A stretch of 64,000 nt of DNA. Origin: JABSSA01 sp039984715 (GTDB lineage Bacteria > Pseudomonadota > Alphaproteobacteria > Rhodobacterales > Rhodobacteraceae). Shown in pieces: positions 55,258-63,566 of this stretch. The stretch spans positions 1 through 64,000 of the forward strand of contig JBDWUA010000016.1 of the NCBI GenBank assembly GCA_039984715.1, read 5' to 3'. The notes below the pieces were generated by a model, which worked only from the letters and a program-made list of their open reading frames with translations, made no database searches and was not told the DNA's origin. The position numbers and the translations under genes are program-made. Position 1 is the stretch's first letter; each line of letters begins with the position of its first letter.

Positions 55258-56282
55258 TAAACGGGCATGCCCTTGGGTTGTGCACCACCGTTTGCGCGTA
55301 TGCCCTTCAGTACCTTTTCGGGTGTGATTGGCAGATAATCACAACGGATACCGACTGCATTGTAAACTGCGTTTGATATTGCTGGCAGCACTGGGTTGGC
55401 GCACATTTCGCCCGGACCTTTGCCGCCAAAGGGTGCATCCTCAGCAGGGCGTTCAAGAACGGCAAGGTGGTGGGGCACAATTTGACCCGGACCCGGCATC
55501 AGATAGGTGTTAAAATCCTCTGGGCCGTGGTCGCGGTCAGGGTAATAAGGTTCTGTTGTTTCATACAATGCATGGCTGACCCCCATCCATGCGCCACCGA
55601 TCAATTGCTGTTCAACCAATTTGGGGTTCAAGGCGCGCCCGACCTCATATGCCGAGTTGATTTCGGTGACCTCGACTTCACCCGTTTCGTCATCGACATT
55701 GACATCCACAACAAGGGCCGCGTGCGCAAAGCAAGTCACGGGGGTCATTTCACCTGTTTCAGGGTCGGCCCCAGAAGGGGGAATAAGAAAGATCCCACGG
55801 CCCGATAAAGTACGTCCTTGTTTGAACTGCGCCGCGATGGCGGTATCCGCCACCGTGATCGACCGCGAAGGCGCGCCTTTGACGTGAATGTTGCCAGCCC
55901 CGTCTGTGTCAAGGTCATTGGCATTGACCTCAAGCTCTTCGGCTGCGGCTTCCATCATCTGTTTGCGCGCCTCGGCTGCGGCACGGATTACCGCATTGCC
56001 AACCCGGTGCGTCCCGCGAGAGGCAAACGACCCCATGCAATGTGGACCGGTATCACTGTCGGCAGTGTCCACATAGACATCGGCGACCGGAACGCCCAAC
56101 GTTTCCGCCGCGATTTGTCGGGTGACGGATTTCATACCTTGGCCAAGGTCAATGGAACTTAATGCAACCATGAATTTGCCGTCAGGTGTCGAGTGCACCA
56201 ACGCTTGCGATGGATCACCGCCCAAGTTCATTCCGATGGGATAGTTGATGCACGCAAATCCGCGCCCCTTGTGAATAGTCAT
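55257..56282 (-). CDS. Molybdopterin-binding subunit of XDH-type hydroxylase, C-terminal half
   Basis: 341 residues from ATG 56282. It starts at GRGFACINY, the point reached midway in normal large subunits. It contains SSIDLGQGM and the catalytic Glu292 in GGKGPGEMC. A separate ribosome site (AGGAGA) lies 8 bases ahead, and the preceding gene stops at 56284, so the break is in the gene design rather than a frameshift. It should assemble with the upstream half to make one Mo subunit. Confidence 0.9.
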   Translation of the reverse strand: MTIHKGRGFACINYPIGMNLGGDPSQALVHSTPDGKFMVALSSIDLGQGMKSVTRQIAAETLGVPVADVYVDTADSDTGPHCMGSFASRGTHRVGNAVIRAAAEARKQMMEAAAEELEVNANDLDTDGAGNIHVKGAPSRSITVADTAIAAQFKQGRTLSGRGIFLIPPSGADPETGEMTPVTCFAHAALVVDVNVDDETGEVEVTEINSAYEVGRALNPKLVEQQLIGGAWMGVSHALYETTEPYYPDRDHGPEDFNTYLMPGPGQIVPHHLAVLERPAEDAPFGGKGPGEMCANPVLPAISNAVYNAVGIRCDYLPITPEKVLKGIRANGGAQPKGMPV

Positions 56283-56283
56283 A

Positions 56284-58104
56284 TCAACGTCTCCTATAGC
56301 CGGAGGTGAAAGGCGAAGTGCCCGGCCGTTTCACACCACGACTGAATGGTTGATCCGGCTTGTAGGCCGCAGGTTGCGCTGTTTCCTGTTGCGTCGCTGA
56401 GGCTGGCGCAGGGCTTGCCGGGGGAACGGGGGCCGCGCGAACAGCCGGGGTAGGGGGCGCTGGCGGAGCAGTTGTCGACGCGTGGGGTGGGCTGGCAGGC
56501 ATAACCGCAGGCGTCGCGCCCATTTTGTGGCCGATCCGTTCGGCGTCGATCTGCATGTCCGGATTTTGAACCGGAGCGCCCGTGGCGGTCTCACCCCGCG
56601 TGCCAGATGCAACTCGGCCTTGCCCGTTTGCAGCTGGTGCGGCGGATGTTGTGCGACCGGAACGGCGATCACCAATTTTACCTTCGGTATCGGTTACTGT
56701 TTCAGGGATCGCGACGCGCTCAGCGGTACCACCCCCGTGCAACGATGATTGGGCGGCGGCATCCGCTGATATTGACCAACCCGCTTTTCCTGCGGCGACC
56801 TGACAGCATTCGATCATGGCCGCGTTCTTGGCTTGGCGTCTGTGCGCCTTCATGTCGCCATCGCGGTAGGCGTTCAGGATGCGCAGCTCGATGGGATTCA
56901 TTCCAACGGCTTCTGCATTGCGGTCCATGTGACATTCGATGGCGAAATCGACGGCCGTAATTCCAAACCCACGCATCGCGGTGGCGGGCGTTCTATTGGT
57001 CACGACGCAAAACACGTTAGAAGCAACATTGGGGATCGAGTATGGGCCGGGAAGGTGACCCGTGGCCTTGATGATCGCGTAGGGCGACAGGCGCATATAG
57101 GCACCGCTGTCAAAAAAGCCGGTGAATTCACGGGCAATGACGCGTCCGTCATTCATAACACCGTCTTTGATCCGCCAGCGTTCCCCGCCACGCGGTGCTC
57201 CAACCTGCATTTCTTCATAGCGGTCCCATGCAAACTTGACCGGACGTCCAGTTAACATCGCGCCAAGAACAGCAGTGGGTTCCACGACAGAATCCACTTT
57301 GCCGCCAAATCCCCCACCGGCGGTTCCGCCTATGAAATGTAACCGACTTGAAGCGATATCGAGCAACTTAGCCGTGGTCCCAAGCGAAAAGAACAACGCT
57401 TGGGTGTTGGTATGGCACACAAATCGATCGTTTGTTTCTGGTGCCGCGATTGCCCCACATGTTTCAATTGGCGCCTGCTCGATAGGCGACATCTGGTATT
57501 CTGCTTCGATCACATGATCGGCTTGCGCGAAGGCGGCGTTCACATCTCCAAACCGCAACTTTTGATGATCGTAGAGGTCGTGATAATCGAACGTGTTGTT
57601 TGGGTAGACTTCGTTGACGACGGGCGCGCTGGGGCTCAACGCGTCTTCAACGTCAAGAACATGTGGCAAGACGCTGTAATCCACATTGACGGCCGCACAT
57701 GCATCGCGCGCTTGTCGTTCGGTGTCTGCGATAACCCAAGCGACGGCTTCGCCCTTGTAACGTACTTTGTCATGGGCGCAGAGCGGTTCGTCATCGCGGC
57801 CAAAATTGATCAGAGATAACAACGTGTTAAGGTTGTTCGGCACGTCTTTGGCCGTTGCCACACGGCGCACGCCGGGCATCCGCGCGGCTGCGGATGTGTC
57901 TATGGAACGGATTTGCGCATGGTGGTGGGGGCTGCGCACGGCGCGCATGTGCAACATTCCATCAAACAGGTGATCATCATAAAAACGCGTTCGACCTGTG
58001 ACATGGCCTAAGATGTCCTGACGGACCGTGGGCTGACCGACTTCTTTCAGGTTGTCGTCGCGTTCATCGCGGAACAGATCCTTTCGAAACTCAACTGTCG
58101 ACAT
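56284..58104 (-). CDS. Molybdopterin-binding subunit of XDH-type hydroxylase, N-terminal half with extra tail
   Basis: 606 residues from ATG 58104, which overlaps the 2Fe-2S gene by one base (TGATG), with AGGGAGGAC ahead. The first 443 residues follow the family: GTAGGGFGGK and AMRGFGITAVDFAIE (the cofactor loop) are present. Residues 444-606 are a low-complexity Ala/Pro/Thr-rich tail ending in basic TSGYRRR, which has no counterpart in the family that I know. The remaining Mo domain is in the next gene. Confidence 0.9.
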   Translation of the reverse strand: MSTVEFRKDLFRDERDDNLKEVGQPTVRQDILGHVTGRTRFYDDHLFDGMLHMRAVRSPHHHAQIRSIDTSAAARMPGVRRVATAKDVPNNLNTLLSLINFGRDDEPLCAHDKVRYKGEAVAWVIADTERQARDACAAVNVDYSVLPHVLDVEDALSPSAPVVNEVYPNNTFDYHDLYDHQKLRFGDVNAAFAQADHVIEAEYQMSPIEQAPIETCGAIAAPETNDRFVCHTNTQALFFSLGTTAKLLDIASSRLHFIGGTAGGGFGGKVDSVVEPTAVLGAMLTGRPVKFAWDRYEEMQVGAPRGGERWRIKDGVMNDGRVIAREFTGFFDSGAYMRLSPYAIIKATGHLPGPYSIPNVASNVFCVVTNRTPATAMRGFGITAVDFAIECHMDRNAEAVGMNPIELRILNAYRDGDMKAHRRQAKNAAMIECCQVAAGKAGWSISADAAAQSSLHGGGTAERVAIPETVTDTEGKIGDRRSGRTTSAAPAANGQGRVASGTRGETATGAPVQNPDMQIDAERIGHKMGATPAVMPASPPHASTTAPPAPPTPAVRAAPVPPASPAPASATQQETAQPAAYKPDQPFSRGVKRPGTSPFTSGYRRR

Positions 58105-58586
58105 CACGCTGTCCTCCCTTGCATACGCGCAGCGGCAATTAGGATCGCATCAACGATTGGTTCATATCCGGTACATCGACATAAGTTTCCCGATATCGCT
58201 TCGATCACATCATCCCGGGTCGGATTGGGTTTGTGATCCAGAAGTGCTTTTGCCGCCATCAACATGCCGGAGGTGCAGAACCCACATTGTGCGGCGAACC
58301 CTTCCATGAACGCAGTCTGTAGAGGGTGCAATTCAGGTCCATTGGCAAGGCCACCTGTCGTGCGAACGTTTCGCCCTTCGATGGTTTCTGCCAAAGTCAG
58401 GCAAGACAGATGCGGGCGTCCGTCGATCATGACAGTACAGGCCCCGCATGTCCCCTGACCGCACCCGTGTTTTGGGGTCAAATCACCTGCACCGCGACGC
58501 AAAACGTCGATCAAGGGCGCTCCGGGATCAACAAACAATGCGGTTTCGGCATCGTTCAACGTGAATGTAACAGGTGTTTTGGCCAT
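58104..58586 (-). CDS. 2Fe-2S subunit of XDH/CoxS-type hydroxylase
   Basis: 160 residues from ATG 58586, which overlaps the FAD gene stop by one base. The plant-type ferredoxin cluster uses Cys42, 47, 50 and 62 (HGCGQGTCGACT). The second, helical cluster uses Cys101, 104, 136 and 138 (CGFC and CRC). It passes electrons from the Mo site to FAD. Confidence 0.95.
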   Translation of the reverse strand: MAKTPVTFTLNDAETALFVDPGAPLIDVLRRGAGDLTPKHGCGQGTCGACTVMIDGRPHLSCLTLAETIEGRNVRTTGGLANGPELHPLQTAFMEGFAAQCGFCTSGMLMAAKALLDHKPNPTRDDVIEAISGNLCRCTGYEPIVDAILIAAARMQGRTA

Positions 58587-59362
58587 CAACGGTTGCCTCC
58601 GATAAGCAGTCGTTTCAGATGAATCGGCGCAACCTCTGAGCGGTACCAAGCCGAGCCCAAGGCATCATCTTCTGGGGCTAATCCTTCGGTGCACTGGGCG
58701 CAGGCTTGCGCGATGCTGGTGTCGTCAATCGAAGTGTTTAACGCGCGTTCTGCCGACTTTGCCCTTAATGGCGTTGGTCCCATATTGCCAAACGCGATAC
58801 GAACGTTTCCATGCCGCAGCCAAGCCGCCAACGCGATCAGTGAGACCCCTTTGGGCTTCACCCGGCTTACTTTTGCAAACCTGAATTCACTTGTGGAAAG
58901 TCGCGGAACGATGACAGCGGCGACAAGGCCACGTGTCGTTGTTCGGTTTGACAGAAAGGCCTCAATTGGTTGGTTCTGCCCCGATGACATTTCGATTTGT
59001 GCATCCATCGCCAGAAGGGCAGTGGTTAAATCCCCATACGGGTTTTGCGCGAATAAGTTGCCACCAACTGTGGCCATGTTCCGAATAGCCGGTCCACCAA
59101 TCGACCGGGCCACGGGATGCAGAAAACTGACGTCAGTTGATGATAGCAAATCTGACATTGTCGCGCCTGCACCGATGCGGATGCCGCCTGCTTCGCTGCG
59201 GATTGTGACATCGACGTCGCGCACCCGGATAAAGTTGTCAAAGCTTTGATCACCATAGGTAACATCGCGCATCACCAAGGTGCCGCCTGCAAGATAACGC
59301 GAGCGATCCGTCATCGCACTTGCAGCTTCGTTTAACGTCTTGAATATGTCTATCGACAGCAT
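58586..59362 (-). CDS. FAD-binding subunit of XDH/CoxM-type hydroxylase
   Basis: 258 residues. The FAD site is in YLAGGTLVM near residue 23 and in IRNMATVGGNLFAQNPYGD. It receives electrons from the 2Fe-2S subunit. The gene order FAD, 2Fe-2S, Mo-N, Mo-C, MoxR, VWA matches CO dehydrogenase-like operons. Confidence 0.93.
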   Translation of the reverse strand: MLSIDIFKTLNEAASAMTDRSRYLAGGTLVMRDVTYGDQSFDNFIRVRDVDVTIRSEAGGIRIGAGATMSDLLSSTDVSFLHPVARSIGGPAIRNMATVGGNLFAQNPYGDLTTALLAMDAQIEMSSGQNQPIEAFLSNRTTTRGLVAAVIVPRLSTSEFRFAKVSRVKPKGVSLIALAAWLRHGNVRIAFGNMGPTPLRAKSAERALNTSIDDTSIAQACAQCTEGLAPEDDALGSAWYRSEVAPIHLKRLLIGGNR

Positions 59363-59363
59363 T

Positions 59364-59807
59364 CTAGTGATCTCCGATCAAGAGTGTACGGATGGCATCG
59401 AACCCGGCCTGATAGATGTCATTGCCGACCAATTCGCTCATTTCATTGCGACGTTCAGGCAATGTGTCGAATTGCCCATCCCATTGCCAAAAGGTGTGGT
59501 TCACGTCCGTTACTGGACTTAACCGGACATGGCTGACGTAATTGAAAAGCGGGATTGGCGTGTCGAGAAGGCAATAAGAGTAACTTGCATCGGCATCTGA
59601 GAGGGCCAAAAGCTGTTCGCGCAATTCACCGCCGTCAGACAATTTGAACTTGCGCACACACCCGACGCGATCCGCCTCGCGACTGCGTTCAATCAAACTG
59701 GTCGCAACGGCAGGGTGCCAACGGTCGTGACCATTGAAATCGCGCAACATTTCCCAGACCGCCTCAATCGGCTCTTCTAAAATTGTGCTGCGAAAAACTT
59801 TGACCAC
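59364..59807 (-). CDS. SRPBCC (Bet v1-like) family protein, copy A
   Basis: 147 residues. The SRPBCC fold is shown by PIEAVWEMLRDFNGHDRWHPAV and later hydrophobic strands. It has the same length and layout as copy B 91 bases upstream. CoxG proteins of this superfamily act with CO dehydrogenases, but the sequence does not fix the ligand. It lies 1 base from the FAD gene. Confidence 0.85.
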   Translation of the reverse strand: MVKVFRSTILEEPIEAVWEMLRDFNGHDRWHPAVATSLIERSREADRVGCVRKFKLSDGGELREQLLALSDADASYSYCLLDTPIPLFNYVSHVRLSPVTDVNHTFWQWDGQFDTLPERRNEMSELVGNDIYQAGFDAIRTLLIGDH

Positions 59808-59898
59808 GTTCGTCAGACCCTAATTGGATTTCATGTCAGCAGGATTAGTCATGGTCGTCGGTTCTCCTTGAATGGTTGATGGGGTGCTGCGCATGGAA

Positions 59899-60336
59899 TT
59901 ACCCACCAAAATGCCGTTTCAAAGCGTCAAAGCCGCCCTGAAAAACGTTAAGAGCAATGTTGTTGACCAAGTCGCTTTCGACATCTTGTTCACAGTCAAA
60001 TTCAGCTGACCATTCCGCAAAACACCGTTCGCCGTCCGTTACTGGCGTTAACCGGATCGTCGCCATGTAGTCGGTCAGCGGCATTGGGCTTTCTAAAATT
60101 GCGTAACTGTAAAACAGGTCGTAATCGGACATCCCCAAAAGCTGTTCCCGAATGTTGTCTCCGTTTTGCAGGTGGAAATTCCGGATACAGCCGATTTTGT
60201 CCGATGGAAGGGCATCTTCGATCCGGCTGTCGCGGATACGGGGGTGCCATTTCGCGAGGCCATTGAAATCGCGGATACGCTCCCAGACATCGCCGGCCTT
60301 GGCATTGATCACTGAAGATACGAAAACGCGCGCCAT
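59899..60336 (-). CDS. SRPBCC family protein, copy B
   Basis: 145 residues. KAGDVWERIRDFNGLAKWHPRI and GCIRNFHLQNGDNIREQLLGMSDYDLFYSYAILESPMPL align closely with copy A (DFNGHDRWHP, GELREQLLALSDADASYSYCLLDTPIPL). The pair is a tandem duplication, diverged. It is adjacent to the flotillin gene. Confidence 0.85.
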   Translation of the reverse strand: MARVFVSSVINAKAGDVWERIRDFNGLAKWHPRIRDSRIEDALPSDKIGCIRNFHLQNGDNIREQLLGMSDYDLFYSYAILESPMPLTDYMATIRLTPVTDGERCFAEWSAEFDCEQDVESDLVNNIALNVFQGGFDALKRHFGG

Positions 60337-63300
60337 CTATTTGTCCCCCTTGCCTTGGTCGCCCTTGCCGTCAGTCTTTTTGACACGTGCGATTTCGGAC
60401 GTGGCGCGGGTCATGTCGCTCGCGTTGCGGAAAATGTCTGACTTTGAAATATTGGCACCGTCTAACCCAATATCGCTGAGCAGACTGTCAACCATCGGCG
60501 CTTGCACACGGTAGCGCAATGCAGAGTTCATCACCTCGTCGGTTGGGCTGCCGCCGCCGCCGTTACCTGATCCACCGCCGTCACCCCCATTGGCCCAATC
60601 CAGACCTTGAGTGCCCGAGCCGCCAAGTTGCATGATCTTGATGTCATTGATCTTTTCAAGCGGCTTGACGCTGGCGCTGACGATACCTTCGACATGCTCC
60701 AACATCTTGCGTTTGAACAACGAATGGCGTGCGCCGTCTGTCAGCACGTTCTCGGCTTCGTTGATTAGTTTTTGCGCCTCGGCTTCTACAGCGGCGCGCA
60801 CTTTCTCGGCTTCTGCCGCGATGCGTTTTTGATCCGCCTCAAGTTCCGCCGCCGTTACACCGATGGACCTTGCACGATTGGCAATTTCGGTTTCTTCGAC
60901 TGTTTTGGCCTTTTCGCTAGCCTCAACGGCACGTGCGCGGGCGTTTTCAGCTTCGACAGCGGCCGCACTTTCATCCAGAGATTTCTGGTACAAAGTGATG
61001 GCTTTTTCCATGGTCGCTTCTTCGACGACTTTCTCGCGCTCGATCTCTAAGCGACGGCGTTCTGTCTGGTGTCCGATCCTCGCATCATCAAGACCACGTT
61101 CGGACGCAATCTGCGCGCGTTCGACTTCTTCTTTGCTGGCGATTTCTGCTTCGCGCAGCACTTGGATGCGCGCGATTTCAAGCTGCTCGTAGGCTTTCTT
61201 GCGCTCAAGTTTCTTGGCATCGATTTGCTGTTCGGCAAGGATGCGTTCGGCATCAACCGCCATTTCCTTGGCGACCTTAGCAGCTTCGATCGATTCATCA
61301 GCTGCGATTTGTGATGCATCCAGCGTTTTGTTCCGCGCAATTTCCAAATTACGGATTGTCTCATCGCGCTTGATTTTTTCAGCGGTGGTTTCGGCTTCTT
61401 TCTCGATCCGTTGCTGCTCGATAAGTCGTCGGCTAGAGATTTCAGCGCCTTCAATCGCTTCTTGCTTTTCTATCTCACGACTGCGGACTTCGGCGTCACG
61501 TGCGATTTCCGCAGCGCGCGTGCGCGACTCTTCGGCAATCCGCGCGGCATTGATCAATTCCTGAGCTGACGTATTGGCGACGTCGACGGCGCGGTTCCGC
61601 GCGATTTCGCGTTCACGCATGTCTTGCTCATAGGCAATTCGTTCCGCCGCGAGCTTTTTCTCTTTTGCGATACGCTTGGCTTCGACCGCCTCTTGTTTGG
61701 CCGTTTCCGCAAAAGCAACAGCCGCATCACGCGCAACATCGCGTTCTTTCGTCCGTTCTTCGTTTTCAATGCGCTCAACAGCAGTGCGTGCTTCTGTGGC
61801 GATACGTGCGTGCTCGACCGTTTCGCGGCTGGTTATTTCGGCATGATCAATCGCTTCGTTTCTGGCGATTTCAAGGGACCGCACACGTTCTTCTTGTGCG
61901 ATCCGTTCTTTGGCAGTGTCTTCAGACGCGTTTATTTCAGCTTTATCCAGCGTTTTACGTCTTTCGATCTCAAGAGATCGCGTATCTTGTTCTGACGCGA
62001 TGCGTTCTGCGGTCAGCGCCTTTTCGCGGGCAATCCGCGCAGCTTCGGTGGCCTGCTCTGATGCGATTTCTGCCTCTTCCACAGCTCTGCGGCGATTGAT
62101 TTCCAATTCCTTAGTCTCGCGATCAGACGCTATGCGTTCAGCACTGACTGCTTGTTCCTGTGCGATACGCAGTTTTTCGGCTGCTTCGCGCGCACCAATC
62201 TCGGATTCTTCAATGGCCAGGTTTCGAGCTATTTCGCGTTCACGTGTGGCACGTTCCAATGCGACCCGCGCTTCGTTAACTTCGTCTTCCTGACTGATCC
62301 GGGCCTTTTCAATGACTTCTCGTGCGGCAATCTCTGCGGAATCGATGGCCTTTTTACTGTCGATTTCTTGGCTTTGCGTATCCAGATCTTTGGCGATCCG
62401 GGCTTCAATCAACACACGTTCTTGGGCGATCCGGGCTTTTTCCACGACCTCTTTGGCTGCGATATCTGCAGTTTCGGTGTCCTTTGTGGATTTGATCCGC
62501 GTTTCGGTGAGGCTCTTCTCTTGGGTGATGCGGGCTTTTTCTAATGCTTCGCGCATTGAAATTTCGGCTTCATCAATGACCTTTTGACGTTCAATTTCTT
62601 GGTGACGAATTGTCCGCTCCGAAGCGATCCGGGCTTGGGCGATTTGTTCTTCGTTGGCGATGCGCGCGGTTTCAATGGCCTCGCGACTTTGCAAAGAGGC
62701 TTGTTCCGCTTCTTTTTCGCGTTCGGATCGTTCACGCGTCAGTTCAGCGCGTTGTTGCGCACGCTGAAATTCTATTTCGCGCTCTTGCTCCAATCGCGCG
62801 GTCTCGCTTTCCCGCTCGATGTCTAGGCTTTCTTTTTCCGCCTCTAGGTTACGAGCGCGGATTTTGAGCATTGTGTTTTGTTCGATGTCGTTGCGAATTT
62901 TACGGCGGGCTTCGATAGCTTCGATCACGCTAGTCAGACCTTCGGCGTCGAACCTGTTGGACGGATTGAAGAATTCGATATCCGTTTGATCCAGATCTAA
63001 AATCGCAACGCTTTCAAGCTCTAACCCGTTTTTGTCCAACCCGCTTTGTGCCATTTCAATCACGCGATCGACATATTCACCGCGCTTGATGTGCAAGTCC
63101 TCCATCGTCATTTCACCCGCAACCGAACGCAGGGCCGACACGAATTTCCCTGACAGCAATTGGTGAATGCGCTCTGGTTCAAGAGTGCGTCGCCCCAAGG
63201 TCGATGCGGCCAATGTCACCGCGGCGTTGGTCTGTTCGACCCGAACGTAAAAAGACGCTTCGATGTCGACGCGCATGCGATCCTTGGTGATCAATGCGGT

Positions 63301-63546
63301 GTCTTTTTCACGAACCAAATGCAGGTCTAAGGAATTCATATTGACCGGAGTGGTGTCGTGAATGATTGGCCAGACAAATGCACCGCCATCAATGACGACT
63401 TTTTCGCCCAAGAAACCGGTTCTGACAAAGGCGACTTCCTTTGTAGACCGGCGATACAGCCAGTTCATCACCCAATACACAATGAATATGACAATGACGG
63501 CCATGATGAGCCACAAGATCAGCTGTCCAATCAGTTCCCCGGTCAT
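60337..63546 (-). CDS. Giant flotillin-like protein with an 11-residue periodic coiled coil
   Basis: 1069 residues, twice the length of ordinary flotillins. A membrane segment (8-30) and an SPFH domain (about 35-205) lead into a long coiled coil. Residues 294-810 fall into segments of 44, 33, 4x44, 33, 4x44 and 55 residues, each beginning near ARIA or ERIA: 517 residues, exactly 47 elevens. An 11-residue period favours a straight or slightly right-handed helix bundle. A Gly-rich linker (GGDGGGSGNGGGGS) precedes the C-terminus. Flotillins scaffold membrane microdomains; a role for this one in the pathway is inferred from position only. Confidence 0.9.
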   Translation of the reverse strand: MTGELIGQLILWLIMAVIVIFIVYWVMNWLYRRSTKEVAFVRTGFLGEKVVIDGGAFVWPIIHDTTPVNMNSLDLHLVREKDTALITKDRMRVDIEASFYVRVEQTNAAVTLAASTLGRRTLEPERIHQLLSGKFVSALRSVAGEMTMEDLHIKRGEYVDRVIEMAQSGLDKNGLELESVAILDLDQTDIEFFNPSNRFDAEGLTSVIEAIEARRKIRNDIEQNTMLKIRARNLEAEKESLDIERESETARLEQEREIEFQRAQQRAELTRERSEREKEAEQASLQSREAIETARIANEEQIAQARIASERTIRHQEIERQKVIDEAEISMREALEKARITQEKSLTETRIKSTKDTETADIAAKEVVEKARIAQERVLIEARIAKDLDTQSQEIDSKKAIDSAEIAAREVIEKARISQEDEVNEARVALERATREREIARNLAIEESEIGAREAAEKLRIAQEQAVSAERIASDRETKELEINRRRAVEEAEIASEQATEAARIAREKALTAERIASEQDTRSLEIERRKTLDKAEINASEDTAKERIAQEERVRSLEIARNEAIDHAEITSRETVEHARIATEARTAVERIENEERTKERDVARDAAVAFAETAKQEAVEAKRIAKEKKLAAERIAYEQDMREREIARNRAVDVANTSAQELINAARIAEESRTRAAEIARDAEVRSREIEKQEAIEGAEISSRRLIEQQRIEKEAETTAEKIKRDETIRNLEIARNKTLDASQIAADESIEAAKVAKEMAVDAERILAEQQIDAKKLERKKAYEQLEIARIQVLREAEIASKEEVERAQIASERGLDDARIGHQTERRRLEIEREKVVEEATMEKAITLYQKSLDESAAAVEAENARARAVEASEKAKTVEETEIANRARSIGVTAAELEADQKRIAAEAEKVRAAVEAEAQKLINEAENVLTDGARHSLFKRKMLEHVEGIVSASVKPLEKINDIKIMQLGGSGTQGLDWANGGDGGGSGNGGGGSPTDEVMNSALRYRVQAPMVDSLLSDIGLDGANISKSDIFRNASDMTRATSEIARVKKTDGKGDQGKGDK
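61117..62667 (-). repeat. Coding repeat array, 132-base units
   Basis: DNA for residues 294-810 of the flotillin-like protein. Units are 99, 132 or 165 bases, multiples of 33. The DNA has diverged more than the protein pattern, and the units are not tandem copies at the nucleotide level. Confidence 0.8.
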
Positions 63547-63566
63547 GTCGCAGTCCTCCCCAGTCT

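Noticed and set aside
56284..58104. Frameshift or sequencing error as cause of the split molybdopterin gene
   Set aside because: The first gene continues 163 codons past the family-like part, and the second has its own ribosome site, so a single-base error does not explain the layout.
60611..62867. Several plus-strand open frames opposite the flotillin-like gene
   Set aside because: Their Ser/Ala/Phe-rich repeats are the complement of the Glu/Arg/Ala coiled-coil codons, not independent genes.
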